From Lycorma delicatula (taxonomy: Eukaryota > Arthropoda > Insecta > Hemiptera > Fulgoridae): a stretch of 64,000 nucleotides of DNA. The notes under the pieces are model-generated. The model saw only the letters and a program-made list of their open reading frames with translations, was not told the origin of the DNA and did no database searches. Where the stretch lies: contig NC_134456.1 in assembly GCF_047948215.1 (NCBI RefSeq), positions 58,605,029 through 58,669,028 of the forward strand, written 5' to 3'. Positions within the stretch are counted from its first letter, which is position 1; every line of letters starts with the position of its first letter. This document shows positions 21,901 through 35,710 of this stretch, one piece after another. The translations under genes and the position numbers were made by a program.

Positions 21901-24100
21901 TTTATATGTAATGAGTCTATCCTATGCAGTTGCTACTCTTTACATTTCTCTACTATTGGTATTGAGTAAACTGATGTTGCAAATCTAATATTAATACATT
22001 TTGTTTGCTACGCATGTTATGTAGAAATTGGTAAATATGATTGTGCAAAAAAATATCACTGAGCAACTTGAGTGAGCTAAAATAACAATGAGTCAGCAAA
22101 TTTAAACATTTTTCCCTTCATATGATTACATATTAGATATGATTTGTATACTTTTTGAAATACCAGATGTAAATGTGTCATGTATAGATTTTATATCAGA
22201 TAAATTTCTGTATCCACTATGTTACTGGGTAGAATGAATAAATGAACTGTTCATTTCAATATCATTGTAATTATTTTTCACTGTATAAGTATTTGAGTAT
22301 GACATGTAACGTATGTATGTATGTATGGTTGCATATAAATACATATGTTTGTAAAATTAAAATGTATAGTATTTAATTATAACATTTTTCTTTAAAGAGA
22401 AATGAAAAAATAGTTTAAATCACAATTAATATGGATAATATTAATATTTTTAGAAATATGTATATTTTAATATTTATTTTACTTTATTTATTCGTGCTGT
22501 TACCTTCTCAGTAGAGATATAACTGTGCATTATAGAATACTATAAAAAATGTAAGTATTATAAAAAAGTATGTACATATAAATATATTTATTTATTAATA
22601 TATAAATAAATATATTATACATAATTACATACAAAGCATTTTACATATTTATTGTTATTAATATTATCACCTCAGCTATTTATTAATAGTGTCATTGTGT
22701 TTAATGATATTTTTTAATTATATATTGTTATTCTAATTAATTGATGACTGTGATTGATTATCCATGTATTAATATTTATTAAAATTATTATTATAATCTT
22801 TTAACTGATAATTTTTATTTATTATAAAAAAATATATATTAGTAGAATAATTTTTATGGTATGACAGTAAAGGCAATGTTTGCTTTAAAAGAACCATGAA
22901 GTCATATTATCAATAGCATTAACGATATAAGAATTTAAAAAGCTGAAGTTGAAGTTTAAATAATGAATAAGAATATATTTAATTTAATATGATCTTTATA
23001 ATCCAAAAACAAATTCAGAAATAAAATGAGTAAGCTAAGAAAAGTTTAATCAAATATTTTTATAAAATTTTCTGTGTGTATTTCATAAGTGCAGAAAAAA
23101 CAAAGAAATTTTAGCTAATTTGTATTAATGTCTATTTAAAATAAATATTTTACATAACAGATATTCATGTTTACAGAGTTAATAAATACATTACTCAATA
23201 TAGATAACAGATTTATCGCATGAAAATTCTAAAGAGAATATTTGCTGCAAATTGTCAAAATGTGAATTCTTAAATTTTCTACCACAAATATCTGAAAAAC
23301 AATTTGCTGTTTCAAAATGATTGTTTTGAAGGTATTTGACTGATTTATTATCATTTAATATTTATAATTTATTACCTCCTCATAGTATCCCAATAAATAA
23401 AATAAGTTCTCACAGTGATCATAATAAATGACAAGTCTGATGTGATTTATTTTTTTTGCTGTGTGGAAGAAAGGATTAGTGAGAATCTATAGCAAAACGA
23501 AAAGTTATTTTCTATTTTTAGTTGATGGTCATGTGTGTTAATAAATTTGCTTTAATAATAATTGCTGTTATTTATTTTAATTATCCTAGTCATAATATTT
23601 CCTTTCGTTAATTTAAAAAATTGTTTTCTATTGATGTTACATATTTTTGTATTTAAAGAAAATGTATAGAATTAAACAATTTTTTAACACATTTATAGGG
23701 GCTTTTTAATTATGATTTCATTGAGATAATATATCTATTATTTTTGTTTGTTGTAATAATTTATGTTCTATAAATAGACATTATAATATCAATAATAAGT
23801 CTCAGTTTCTTTCTTTTCTTTTTTTGTTAATTACAGTATATAAATGTTTATGTAATGGGTGATGAAATAATCAAATGTATTTAAAGATAAATATTTGTGG
23901 AACTGCATTCATGTTGAAAATTAAAAATATATTTTAATTTTTAAATTATCTTTGATTTTACTTCAATTTAATTTTATTTGCAATGTTGAAAATTAGATAT
24001 TTCTTATGAATGTCGTTTTATAGTTTTAATGAATGTTTTAAAACAAGTTTTTATAAAATGTTTTATTTCATCATAATATCAATAATAAAATTATATAAAT
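18901..24100. other. Long AT-rich intergenic desert
   Basis: About 5 kb with no open frame above 60 codons, no recognised transposon and no RNA gene. It contains many AT palindromes, one notable hairpin (22581-22616) and a short GTAT repeat near 22310. I see nothing supportable as a gene. Confidence 0.55.
22581..22616. repeat. Perfect 15-bp AT hairpin
   Basis: AATATATTTATTTAT (22581-22595) and its inverse (22602-22616) surround a 6-base spacer. It is pure A/T, so it may extrude readily, but it is expected at some frequency in such AT-rich DNA. Confidence 0.75.
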
Positions 24101-27100
24101 ATAAATAATAAAATTTTACTTATTTATTTTTCCCCTAATGACTGAAGACAGGTTATATTGCACTGTTTCTTGACACAAAAGAGCACCAGAAAGTTTTCCC
24201 TTGTTATCCCTCTAAGAGGAGGGCTATTCGTTGCTTTACACTATCTTTCCAGTTTTTCTTATCTTTCTGACACTTGCAAAAGATGTGAAGGACAAGAAGT
24301 GCCAACTATTGCTGCTTTCTCTGAGAAAAATATTTTTTACTTGGTCTGTTAAAAACATTATCACAGTGAGCTTTAGCATCTTACAGGATGCTATAGACAA
24401 CATAGTGTAGGTGAAATGGTGAGTATCACTCATTTGGCAGGTTGGCATGCTAATATGCAGTACTCTGCATATATATCAGTGCTTCTAAATATATGCTGCT
24501 AAATGAACAAGGCAACTGGAATAGTAAACCACTTAATATAAATCACTTTCCCTTACAAGAGTGGGATCTAATTCTTAATTTTTCTTGAGAATGGTTATGC
24601 TACTTTCAGATGTGACTTGTGTGTCATGTCAGATTGCCTGAAATATATACTTCAATTTTTTATTTATTAACTTTAAGCAATTTTGGGATGTTGACATCTA
24701 CAACTGATTCTATTTTTATGAAAAAAATAATTCAACTAAGAGAACAATTTTTACTTTTGGAATGCATAGGTTTCATAAAATATCATACTTAAGCCTGTTG
24801 GTCCAAAGATCGGGCTTAGAAAGTGGAGCTCAATTATTAAATTTTTGAACTATCCTTGCTTTTGCTTTATAGTCTAATCCAGTCCACATAAAATGCTTTA
24901 CTTAAGAATTTTAAATTAATTACATTTTGTTTTTGATTAACAGCAAATCTATTCCATAAGTGTTAATTATTATAAACAAAACATTAAAAAATTATTCACC
25001 GTTTTATATTCTTCAACTCATTTATATAAAAAATGATTAAACCTTTTTGAATGGTCTAAAATTTAAAGTAAGAACTACAATTAAAAAAAAAATTGTCAAA
25101 GATAGAATCAAGAAATATTTAAAAAAAATTATTTAATTAATTTTTAACATTAGCATACAAAATACAAGCATTAAGAATTACTATTTCATCATCTAATTTG
25201 TGATTTTTACTTAAAATAAAAATTTGTATTGCATATTTTAATCGACTAAATTTATATGTTCTGTAAGATTTAAAAAATTATTTTTTGTTATAACCTTAGA
25301 TAGAAATTTTTTAATGCAATATGTTTATTCTTGTAACCTATTAAAAGTGCCGCTCATTACTTCAGAACAGATTAAGTAGTTGAGGATGATGAGCTTTATT
25401 CTACAGAGAGCCTTAATTTAACTCTTACATTATTGCCTGTGATTTTGGATGCTATTTTTTTTTTAATTAGCCCCTTAGAAATGGGGAAACCTAAAAAATA
25501 CTATAAAAGGAAAATAAACTGATTTTTTCAGTATTTCTTATTTAATGACAAAAAATGTGTTCTTTATCAATGCATATCTGTAGATTTTATATTTATATAA
25601 ATAATAAAATTTTGATTACAAATAGTATATAATATATGTAATAAAATAAATAATTCTACAGTAAGATAGTATGAACTATGTATGAATATTTCATGAAGAA
25701 GAAGAAAAATATGTTATATATTTTACATTGTGTGATCAATTTCATAAAACAATATATTATACTCTTACTAAATGTTAACTGATTTTGTTCATTATCAGTA
25801 ATTATTGAAATTAATATGCCTTTCTTATTTACTACTGTCTAGATTTAGTTATAAATAGTATAAAAATCCCATAAAATTTAATAAAGTTCATAAGATATAA
25901 TGTTTCTTCACAAACGATGGTGTATAACTTCTCGCTAAATCAATAATTACTGAAACAGAAAATGCATTTTTAAAGGAAGCCATAAAAATAATAAAAGATT
26001 AGAAAAATATATTTTGCAAATTTAGGACCAAAATATTTTTTTTATCCTATAATATAAAATTGAAAATTAATATGAGGTTATTGATTTACTAAAACCTGAG
26101 GTTTGTAAAAAAAAAAACTAGATTTTATTTAAAATAGTTATTAACTATCATTTGATTATAATGTATGACTTGTTACTATTGACTGTAAGTGCAAATGTAG
26201 CAGCAGTAAGTGCATTTTAAGAATATAGAAAAAAGTTCATTTCTTTTTAAAAAAAACTGTAGTTTAAAATTTATGAGTTTAGTTTTTAATTTCTAAATAA
26301 TCTATGAGGAAAATATTACATTCTGTAATTTCCAGAATTTAGAAATATTTTATTTTTATACTAAAATTTAATGTGATATTAGATGTAGCAAAAATTTTAT
26401 TTTATGAATATTTGCTTATCAGTGAACTATTGTCGAAACATTTGGATGTGACACTATTTTTAACCTATTTATTACTTGCTCAGTATTTATGGTGAGGTTT
26501 GCTAATATAAGCAAACGCTGAGTGATATCAACTGAATAAAAATATAAATTTATTGCATGGAAGTTTTTTTGAATAATTCAAAATCTATGTTGGGAATAAA
26601 ATCCAGTGAACTTAAATTTAATAGTCAACAATACTTACAATTAAAGTAAAACTCCAATAACACTTAATTATCTGATTAGAAGCTAAGTGTTATGATTGAT
26701 TAAATGAGGAACAAATGTTATGCTCCATGGATCAGATTTAATTTTCAGAAAGTTTTAAAGTTGCTGTCTGTCATACCTTTTTTCATCTACTTTAAAATTG
26801 CCCATAAATTCTCTTTCTCCATCAACCAGCAGGCAGAGCAGCTATTTTTGTTTTCTTCCTAATTTAATGTAATTAATTTTATATTATTGTACAGTTTTGT
26901 ATTCAATAAAAATTTATTTATTAATTTTATGTATTACATTTAAAATATTATAAATTGTTTAATAATTAAGTGTGATAATGTACAGGTGATTTGTTGTATT
27001 ACTTATTGTACATGTTATGTTATTATCATAGTAATCTTATAAGATATATTGCAATAAATATTTATAATATATTTTATGTATAGAATATTTACTAATTACA

Positions 27101-29150
27101 TTAATATATCAGTCGACAATTTATTAAGCATTATGGAAAATGTGATTTTAATTTGTGTGTGTGTGTGTGTGTGTGTTTAAATGTACAATATATTTGTGTA
27201 TGAGTGTGATTACTGACATAAATTCATTGTTATTTATACATATATATATATATCTGCATTGTTATTAGCCTGTTGAAATTATATATGGTATGTATTAAAA
27301 ATTTATCTCAGTAAAAATAATATAAGCATTTCTTTTTTAATAATACATAATTAATTTTTTCCTTTTATGACAGTAAATGTGAAAAATTTTAAATAAAATA
27401 TCTATGTGACTATTTATCAACAAAAAAGATTATTATTATATTGTATTTTTAAATAATAATGTTCAGATGTGGTTTTTTATGTTTTATTATTCAAAAAATA
27501 ATCAATAGAATTTTTTTTTCTGGAAAATTAAGAATTGAATCATTTCAAAATTAAAAGATCAAAAATTTCTATTTATGTAGTTGCAATAAAACAGAAGTTA
27601 GATCTCAATAAAATCAAAATAGAAATATCTAATTAATAATTTATCATTTCTACTTTACTTTTGTTAGTCATGTACTATAACCATTTTTCACCTTCTTGAT
27701 TTCTATATAGTATAGTATATCATATTTACAACTAGTTAATCTAGACAAATATTAATTTTATTATTATTGTATGACAGTAAAAGAGTATCTAATTTAAAAA
27801 AATAGTCTTAATAAAGTTTAATCTGTTAAATGAGTTATTTACTAGAGTTGCAATGAAACACAGTAAAACATTTCAATACTTTTATAGTATATATATCTTA
27901 TAGAAACTCTCTGTGTAAGTTCAGAACTAAAATTTTTGTCACCTAAAATTTGTGTAAAGTTACTTTTATTAAACTTATATTGGTTTAAAACAGGCAGTTA
28001 GCCCAGTTACAATAAACAGCTAGTTTTTTCTAGACTCAGGTCAAAACTCAAGAGAAGTTTGCAGTACATCAATAACACAGGCACTCAAACAAATAAAAGT
28101 AAACATTTTTGTTAAATATAATTAACTACTGTTTCATTTAATTGTAAGGTATTAAAATATCCACCAGAGTAAAAATCATAACTATTTTTCAGGAGTGCTT
28201 TATATTATTTCAATATATTTTCAGCTGGATTCCAAAAAAAAAGGAAAAAATTTAAAAACAAAATTAATTTTTCCTTTACTTGGATATAACTAGATTTTTA
28301 AAATTCCTTAACAGCAGTTATTGGTAAATGTAATAATCTATCTTTCATAAGAAATTATATTTTCTTAAGAGTGGATGTATTCAAGCCAGTGAGAATTTTT
28401 TACTGTTGCATGAATTTAATCAACATTAAGATCAATCTCGCCTTTTTGAAGATCTACTCGACCTGATAAAGAGTAAGCATGGACAGAAAGGAAAAATTAA
28501 ACCAAATATGAAAATTATTTTAATCCATTTAAATTAAAGAAGATTAAAATTATAACAAAATTCATTTCTTTTTAATGAAATAATATTGTTTGGATGTTTC
28601 AGAAAATGAAATCCCATTTAAGATTTCACCTCAGAAATTTTATTCTAATTATTAAGACTCCTAGAAATTCATAGTCTCTCCTGTTTAGACTTTGCAATAT
28701 GTCATTTTTCAGATATGATTCATTTTTATTACCCAGTTCTGGGCATACGAACTTCAAACTATGCATGTTCATCTCAGAAGAATTAGAACAGTATCTCATG
28801 TTTAATGAAAGGGAGGAAGAGAATTCAACAATTAGATTTATACAAACTAAACTTTTTAACAGCAAATTATTGTAAAATAAGACTATTAGATTCATTTAAT
28901 GTAATAAAACAAAGTCATTTTAACAAGATAATTCTACTTTAAAATACCTGTTTTCTGAGAAAATTTTGAAAGAAAACAGTTAAATGATTATATTGCTTCA
29001 TCGATGGTTAGTGCTCAAGAGTTCTGATTATACAGAATGTATAATGTTTTATTTCTTTTCCTTGGTTTTGTACATTATTACTACATCATTAAATAATATT
29101 ACATGTTCTATAAATGTTGCTACCAAGAGATTGTGAGTCTTAAACCAGGA
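24101..29150. other. AT-rich intergenic sequence with microsatellites
   Basis: There is no convincing coding sequence. A less AT-rich patch at about 24140-24450 has two opposed open frames (64 and 70 codons) without known motifs. A minus-strand frame at 28626-28895 (89 codons) has no recognisable domain. A (GT)n tract lies at about 27153-27176 and a (TA)n tract at about 27238-27253. Confidence 0.5.
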
Positions 29151-29161
29151 TCTTTAAAATA

Positions 29162-30156
29162 CCCAAGTGATTCAAAAAGAATTTCACAACTTTAAAAGTA
29201 TATAAAAACTTATTGAGTGAACTTAAAGATTTAGTTGAGATCTCATTTCATAGAAAAACACATCAAGTTTGTCACCCAACATTTACTTTGGTTTGATATG
29301 GCTTCCATTTGTAATGTGGCATTAAAAAAACACCACGCTTCAAAAAATTTATTTCAAATCCATCTGAACTTGATTTCATTCCTGAATTAGCTAGCAAGTC
29401 GGGCATACCTCTGCAGCTTGTGGTGTTAGCTCAACAAGATCAGCAGGTAAAGGTGGTATGTAGACCCAATCTTTAATGAAACCCCACAAGAAAAAATCTA
29501 GTGGAATCAAATCTGGGGAGCAAGGTGGCTGTGCATTTGGACGTTCACGACCAATCCATTAACCTGGGAATCGAGTATCAAGAAAGTCTCGGACTTCAAG
29601 GCAGTAGTGAGGTGATGCCCAGCATCAGCATGTCCAGATAAACTATACATATACGGTTGCTTTCTGGAAGAAGAACAGGCTGTGCAGTCTTTGTTTGCTT
29701 AGCACATAAAACATATTGACCTTCGATCTATCACAAATGTGCTGCAAAGTTTCATGAGGGTTTTTGCTAAGCCAAACTCCGCAGTTATGTCTGTTCACCT
29801 GTCACTGATGTGAATCGTTTTCACAACTAAAAATTACATAGTCTAAAAATGTATCATTGTCTGCAATTCTATCCATCATTTCCACACCAAACTGCAGCCG
29901 AACAACTTTTTGTCATTTATCTTGAACCATGATTGCTGACTGCAAATGGGGAAGTCAAAACACACAGCAAGTATGTTCCATACTAGTAAATGTATCTATT
30001 TTTGACAATACTGGTTAAAGCACTGAAGCACTGAAAATTTGATAATATCAAACCTTGATGCATTTTCTATGAAATGAGACCTCAACCAAATCCGTAGTTA
30101 TTTAAATAGATTTTTATATGCTTTTAAAGTTATGAAGTTCTTTTTGAATTACTTGG
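29162..30156 (-). mobile_element. IS630/Tc1-mariner-like transposon with ~95-bp TIRs
   Basis: The left end CCCAAGTGATTCAAAAAGAA (from 29162) pairs with the inverse of the right end, which reads CCAAGTAATTCAAAAAGAAC on the minus strand. The match continues through CTTTAAAAGYATATAAAAA and TTGAGRTCTCATTTCATAG for about 95 bp. TA flanks both ends (29160-29161, 30157-30158). On the minus strand, broken frames give VNRHNCGVW, KNPHETLQHI, then EVRDFLDTRFPG with WIGRERPNAQPP and CSPDLIPLDFF, the last catalytic Asp block of this transposase type. Several stops make it dead. Confidence 0.88.
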
Positions 30157-30801
30157 TATTATTTTTCTAAATATGGAATAAATAATTATTATTTTTTCTA
30201 CAGTTAATACCCTAAATCTTATTTTATTGTGGTTGAACTAATTATTTATACTGTTGACATATTTATTTAGAGTTATTTATAATAATTTTATTTTCATAAA
30301 AAATTAATAGGAAATTTTTTATTGAAAAGACATGAGCTATGAAAAAGTGACAGTACCCAAAATAATTCACTTTGTATACCTATAAGTAAATTTAAAAAAA
30401 TAAAAATAAATTAATAAAAAAAAAAAATAAAATGAAAACATGATAGCTGAGCTGTAATATAATTTATTAAAATATATTTCTTAAATAAACACAGTATTTG
30501 GTAATAAATCTATGGAGTAAAAATAATAATTTGCTTATTTTTAAAAGCAAACTCAAAACAATATTTATTTCCACATAAATTGTTTTAACATACTGAAAAC
30601 ACAAATAAACTTTATATTATATTTCATTGCATAGTTTTAAATCTTAATTATTTAAACTTAACATATGTTTGTTACATTGATTTGTTAATATTATAGATAT
30701 GGAGACTTAAAAAGTTATTATAAGTGATAAATATTTATTATCCTACAAAAGGTTTATAAAAATTTAATGTATAATTTATAAAGTAATAATATTGTTGTTG
30801 A

Positions 30802-30806
<5 letters not shown>

Positions 30807-30834
<28 letters not shown>
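30807..30834. repeat. (ATT)n microsatellite
   Basis: About nine tandem ATT units. A shorter tract of the same kind lies at 31361-31381. Confidence 0.9.
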
Positions 30835-32353
30835 TGATTACAGTATTATAAAATAAAATTAAAATGACATTATAAAAATTACTCATTTATTTTAATATAT
30901 TCCTCTTTAAACCACTTTTAATAACCATAAAAAAAGCATTTCTGTAATTATTTAGTAAAAATATATTTTTTTTTATTTTAAATTGTAAATTCAAATGTAT
31001 ATAACATATAAAATTAGATAATAAATAAGCAAATAAAAAATACATAAGAATATTTCATGCATATATTATTCATTAATAACTATCCCAACACTATAATCAC
31101 CTACCTAAGTACACAGTAGGTTAATAATAATAATATAACTAACAATTTTTGTAAGTGGTATTTTGTTTTAACATTTTATAATATTTTAATGAAGAACAAT
31201 TGAAAATGACTGGGAAGCTAACTTTAATTTTATTATGCAAAAAGAACATTTCTCTGGGAAGCTTAGTTCAGTATTGTAGCAGCAATCTGTTATTTGATAA
31301 ATTTATTAACTATTTTATCAAATAGTACTGATCAATTTTTATAAAAAAAAAAAATGTATTTTTATTATTATTATTATTATCAGCTGTAAATTTACAACCT
31401 CTTCATTAATACTGAACAATAAGTAACTTCTGATGAAAAAAATATAGTACTTCTAAATAAATCTAGGTGCCCAGTAGTGGCATATGGTTTAATAGTAAGA
31501 ATAACTAATATATATGAAATAACATCAGGAAATATCTATACTGCAAAGACACAGGATAAGATAAAATAGATGAGTGTCAATAAGAGCACATGTATACAAA
31601 AAATGGGTGTCATTAAGAACACATGCATCATGATTATGTCAACCAACAAACTATAACCAGATATTTACAAATTTCAAATTAAGTATCATAATTAATCTAC
31701 ATTTTACCTATCAAATTCATATGTAAATTCAAAAAATATAATTTCTTTAACCTTTTAAAATATTAAGAATTATTGGGAAGCAAATTAAATTATAAAAAAA
31801 TAGGATGTTTGTAAACCTCTTACTGATCATTTGAACTGAATTTGATAAATTTTTTAAAAACATTTGTTTAAAAATCTTGATAAATAAACTTGTTACTGTT
31901 GTACAAAGGAATATTGAACATTCCCTTAGTGTTTTTAATTTGAAACAGCCAAAATCTCAATTTGGGCTTTGAAGATAAACCCCCAATATTTATGACATAC
32001 ATCCAAACTGGTTTAAGAATCGACTTAAATTGAGTCGAAGGTTTATGTTCAATTTAGATTTTTGTCTAAGAAGCCAGTACATTTTTCAAAAACTGAGATC
32101 TAAATGCTTCCTTTTAGATAATTTATGCTTTCTTCAAATTAGATAAGCAGTTCTAGATATTTAACATTATCTGCATAGAGTAGAGTGATATAGTAAAGCT
32201 TTTTGGCAGACAATTGTTTCTACACAGAGTAAATATGATGTGTGTAGACATATTCTCTATTATTTTCATTTTAAACTTTGTCATTAATTTTCAGTTTAAT
32301 TAACCAATTTTGGAGACTAAAATGACTATGTTTCCTTGGCGACAAGTTGATCA

Positions 32354-32530
32354 ATGTCAGTAGTGAGAGTGGTTGTTTCTGCAAGTGTTGTTATTGTTGT
32401 AAAAGAAGTTTGTGGCAGTAATTTGGATATACAGCAGGTATATGATGAGGTATCTGCAGTATATGACTTCATTGAGGAAGTTGATTTGAAAAAATCTACC
32501 CTCATGGTAAAACTATATAGAAAAGGTGGT
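32354..32530 (+). pseudogene. Exon-like open frame of unknown origin
   Basis: About 59 codons including LDIQQVYDEVSAVYDFIEEV and KKSTLMVKLYRKG, ending at a good donor-like GGTGGTAAGT (about 32527). The composition is less AT-driven than the surroundings, and the acidic/amphipathic stretch looks protein-like. Stops lie just upstream and no acceptor or neighbouring exon could be linked. It may be a decayed exon or a transposon fragment. I do not recognise it. Confidence 0.25.
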
Positions 32531-33019
32531 AAGTTTTACTTTATTTTAAATTATAAACCAATGTGCTGCACCTTGAGGCACATTATACTTGACTAAATCT
32601 TGAATACAGTAGAACAGTTGTTTTTTTACTCTAAAGGAGTGTTAAACATTCTGATAGCATGATAGACAGGCCCTACTTTTTAATATATTTAATTCTTTTA
32701 TATATCTACTTATATCTACTTATATATATCTACTTTTTTATATATTATATTCTATGAAAGCAAAATTAAGAATTAGTAATTATTGTAAGAAAAATGGTTT
32801 TAGCTAACTGAAGAACAGTTTTTAGAATATTTTAGATAGCACTGGAAGGTCACTAATGAGCCTGTTAGATTTCACATTTACTAAGTTTAAGAATTACAAC
32901 TACCTATGAGATTTTCCACTCCAAGGGGTAGTTGCTAGTTTGTAAACTGACATTAAATATGTCTGCCACCAACAAAATAGATTTCCTGTTAATGTTTGAA
33001 ATTATAGTAATTAAATTGA

Positions 33020-35710
33020 AAACTAGTGCCTGGAGCCATCCTGAACGCCGCTTCCGGGGAGCCGTCTGTTAGACGCAGGCGAAAACCCAGGAAAAAGTGG
33101 TGGTTCTCTGACCATAGTGTGCTGCGTGCAAGAGTTAGGTCCGCTAGTAAAAGATACCAGCATTGCCCCCTAACGGGGATTATCGTTGATGACGTGTACG
33201 CAGAGGGTCTGCGGATCTACAGGCGCGCCCGTAATGAGTACGTTCATGCCATCAAGGAAGCCAAACTCAAGTTTTGGCAAGTTCCATGGGCAAGTTGCAG
33301 CGCAGCCCCTGGCAGCCCGCGAAGTCATGTTACTGGCCAAAGCCATTGCACATGCTGTTCAGTGTTCGATGTGGGTTTAGTGGTCGAGACCACACTTTAA
33401 CATCTGTGTCAACTTACCAGGCGTTCTTGGATAATCTGTTTCCAGATGCTCCGAAGGGTGAAGCAGAAGTCGGTGTCAGGGCGGGTGAGACACCATTCCC
33501 GGGTGTACGGGCTGTGGATCCCATAGATAAAGACCGAGTGGTTTCTCGAATGGCATTGAGAAAGACACCGAGAGAATTGACCAACTTGACCCAGATATAT
33601 TTTATCATCTGCTGCTTGTCATAAGAGAGCCACTTGGCAGGCTGTTCTCGGGGTGCCTTAGCTGGGGTTGCTTTCCGCTTTGCAGGAAGGTGGCTTTGGT
33701 GAGGGTGCTCTTAAAATCAGGAAAGGATCCTAGTGAGATCAGTAGTTATCGACCCATCAGCCTCTTACCGGTTATCGGTAAGTTTCTGGAAAGGCTGGTT
33801 GTGGAACGGCTCTGAGAAAGCATCGATATGAATTGTTTTCTAAATCGAGGCCAATATGGCTTCATTAAAGGGGTTAGCACCTAGGATTTCAATTTAAATG
33901 CTCTTGCCGAGGTGAAAAGCGCCGACTGTAAATATGTTTTACCAATCTTTATTGAAATAGAGGCAGCATTTTCTTCCTTGTGTTGGAGTTCTGTCCTCTA
34001 CGAGTTGGAACTCCGCAATGTTCTCATAGTCCTACAAGCCGTAGTACGTGACTACTTGTCTAACCGCACGGCTGTGTTTAAAGATGCGCACCTAGTTGTG
34101 GAAAACTCCGTCACTAGGGGAAGCCCGCAGGGTTCTGTTGTCGGTCCTTTGCTGTGGAACGTCGTCTTTGACGGATTTCTGGGATTGACATTCCCAGAAG
34201 GGGTCACAGCCGAGGCTTTCGCCGACGACTGTCTCCTATTAGTTCATGGTAACTCACGACGGCAGCTAGAAGATCGAGCGCAAGCGGCTTTGTCAACCAC
34301 AGAGGGCTGGATGCACATGGAAAATTTAAAGATTTCTGTGCCAAGACGAAGTACATGCTTCTCAAGTGTGTAGACAAATTATCGTACAATCGGAACCCCC
34401 ACATTAAATATAAAGGCTGTGTAATCTGCCGAGTTAGAGTTCATAAGTACCAAAGTGTTTTGTTTGATGAGAAGTTGCTGTTTAGCAACCACATTAAGCA
34501 AGTAGCGGCGGACGCCATCTCAGTGATGCACAAACTTAGGAGGATTGCTCGGAAGGGCTGTTGGAAGGGTTATGGGTCGTCAAATGTGGCCGTCAAATGT
34601 ACATGGTGAACCGAGGTGTCTTTGAAAGCATAACCCTTTACGCGGCGCCTGTTTGGGCGCATAGGTTGGATATGAATAGATCACTTGTTCAAAATTTAAG
34701 GAGTGCCCATCGCAGAGCCTTAATTGTAAGCAGTGGTGTTTTTAAAACAACCTCCTATGAGGCTACCATCGTATTGGGGAAGGCTCTCCCAATCGATTTA
34801 ATGGTGAATGTTCGGGCGGCCATGTGAATGTTGCGAAGAGGCAGTGAGGCCGAGGTATTTAGGATACGGTTTTAGGCCGGGCCTATATCGGAACGGAACG
34901 GTGATCTCAATGCACCGGTTCTAAATTTCAAACAGTAGGAGGCTTTACAGCCTAGCGATGGATGCATGGCATCAAGAATGGCACGCCGTGACTAAGGGAC
35001 AGCCCTTGTATAGATTTATACAGGACTTGGGGAGGGATGTTATGCCTCTCCTTTGTTTTTAAGAGCAACGGTGCCCAGGTGCTCTCCAACCACGTGAACT
35101 TGAACCAATATTTGTTTCAGTTCCGCCTGGCAGCTGATGAGCTGTGCGTCTGCAGGGAGGTCCAGTCGAACGAACTCATAATGTTCGACTGTCCAGCTCT
35201 TGGGGGAGCCAGAACTCAGGCCATCCTGGAACTTGATGGTCAAAGGGAAAATTGGCCACAAGCGCCGAGTCAATGTGGCGAGAGCCTCATTGTCGGACCG
35301 TGTGTGTGTTCCTTGATACCATTACATTGTTCAGTACTTTTTCAGGGAAAAGTGACTCCTACCGTGCTGCTGTAGGAAGCTACCCGAGAATGATGGCTAG
35401 ACACTAAAGTTCCAAGCACTTTAATATGGTGGACAGGTACTGCTGGCATTCGGCTATCTAGCAGTGGGAGCAAATTGCTCTCTTGACGATGTAAATTAAT
35501 TTATTGAGTGTCATATATATTTAATGGGTATCCCTACCCATTTTTTTTTATTAATATATGATAAGTGAGCACTGGGACACAAAGCGAGTGGTGTATGTCA
35601 CCACGCTTAGTTTGCTTATGCAAACTAGGTTAGCTCCAGGAGCTAGTTAGGACTGGTCGCTTAACTGTTTCGAGGCTCAGTAGCTGTTTGTGGCACAGAC
35701 ATTTGATCTT
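33020..35710 (+). mobile_element. Degenerate R1-clade non-LTR retrotransposon (ORF2 region)
   Basis: A GC-richer block against AT-rich flanks. Pieces in order: a post-endonuclease linker (KPRKKWWFSDHSVLRARV, 33026 on); reverse transcriptase motifs SYRPISLLPVIGKFLERLV (about 33745), RGSPQGSVVGPLLWN (about 34115) and AEAFADDCLLLV (about 34208) with the FADD catalytic centre; a thumb region AISVMHKLRRIARKG (about 34515); YAAPVWAHRLD (about 34640); and a C-terminal Cys/His segment CVCREVQSNELIMFDCP (about 35145-35195). This order and spacing fit the R1 clade. Many frameshifts and stops make it inactive. The 5' ORF1 and most of the endonuclease are missing. The 3' end has a GGGTATCCCTACCC hairpin at about 35526. 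Confidence 0.85.
33912..34373 (+). pseudogene. Reverse transcriptase palm fragment of the R1-type LINE
   Basis: 153-codon open frame. It carries IEIEAAFSSLCW (the first catalytic Asp position reads as Glu-Ile-Glu, so the usual D is changed), a fingers region, RGSPQGSVVGPLLW and the FADD box. The altered first motif, together with the frameshift after residue 150, argues against activity. It is the best-preserved part of the element. Confidence 0.82.

Larger units (their letters stand above)
30159..33019. other. AT-rich intergenic sequence
   Basis: Nothing is supportable apart from microsatellites and one weak exon-like frame at 32354-32530 (listed separately). Confidence 0.5.

Noticed and set aside
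28626..28895. 89-codon minus-strand ORF
   Set aside because: No recognised motif; composition is that expected from AT-rich DNA; no splice context.
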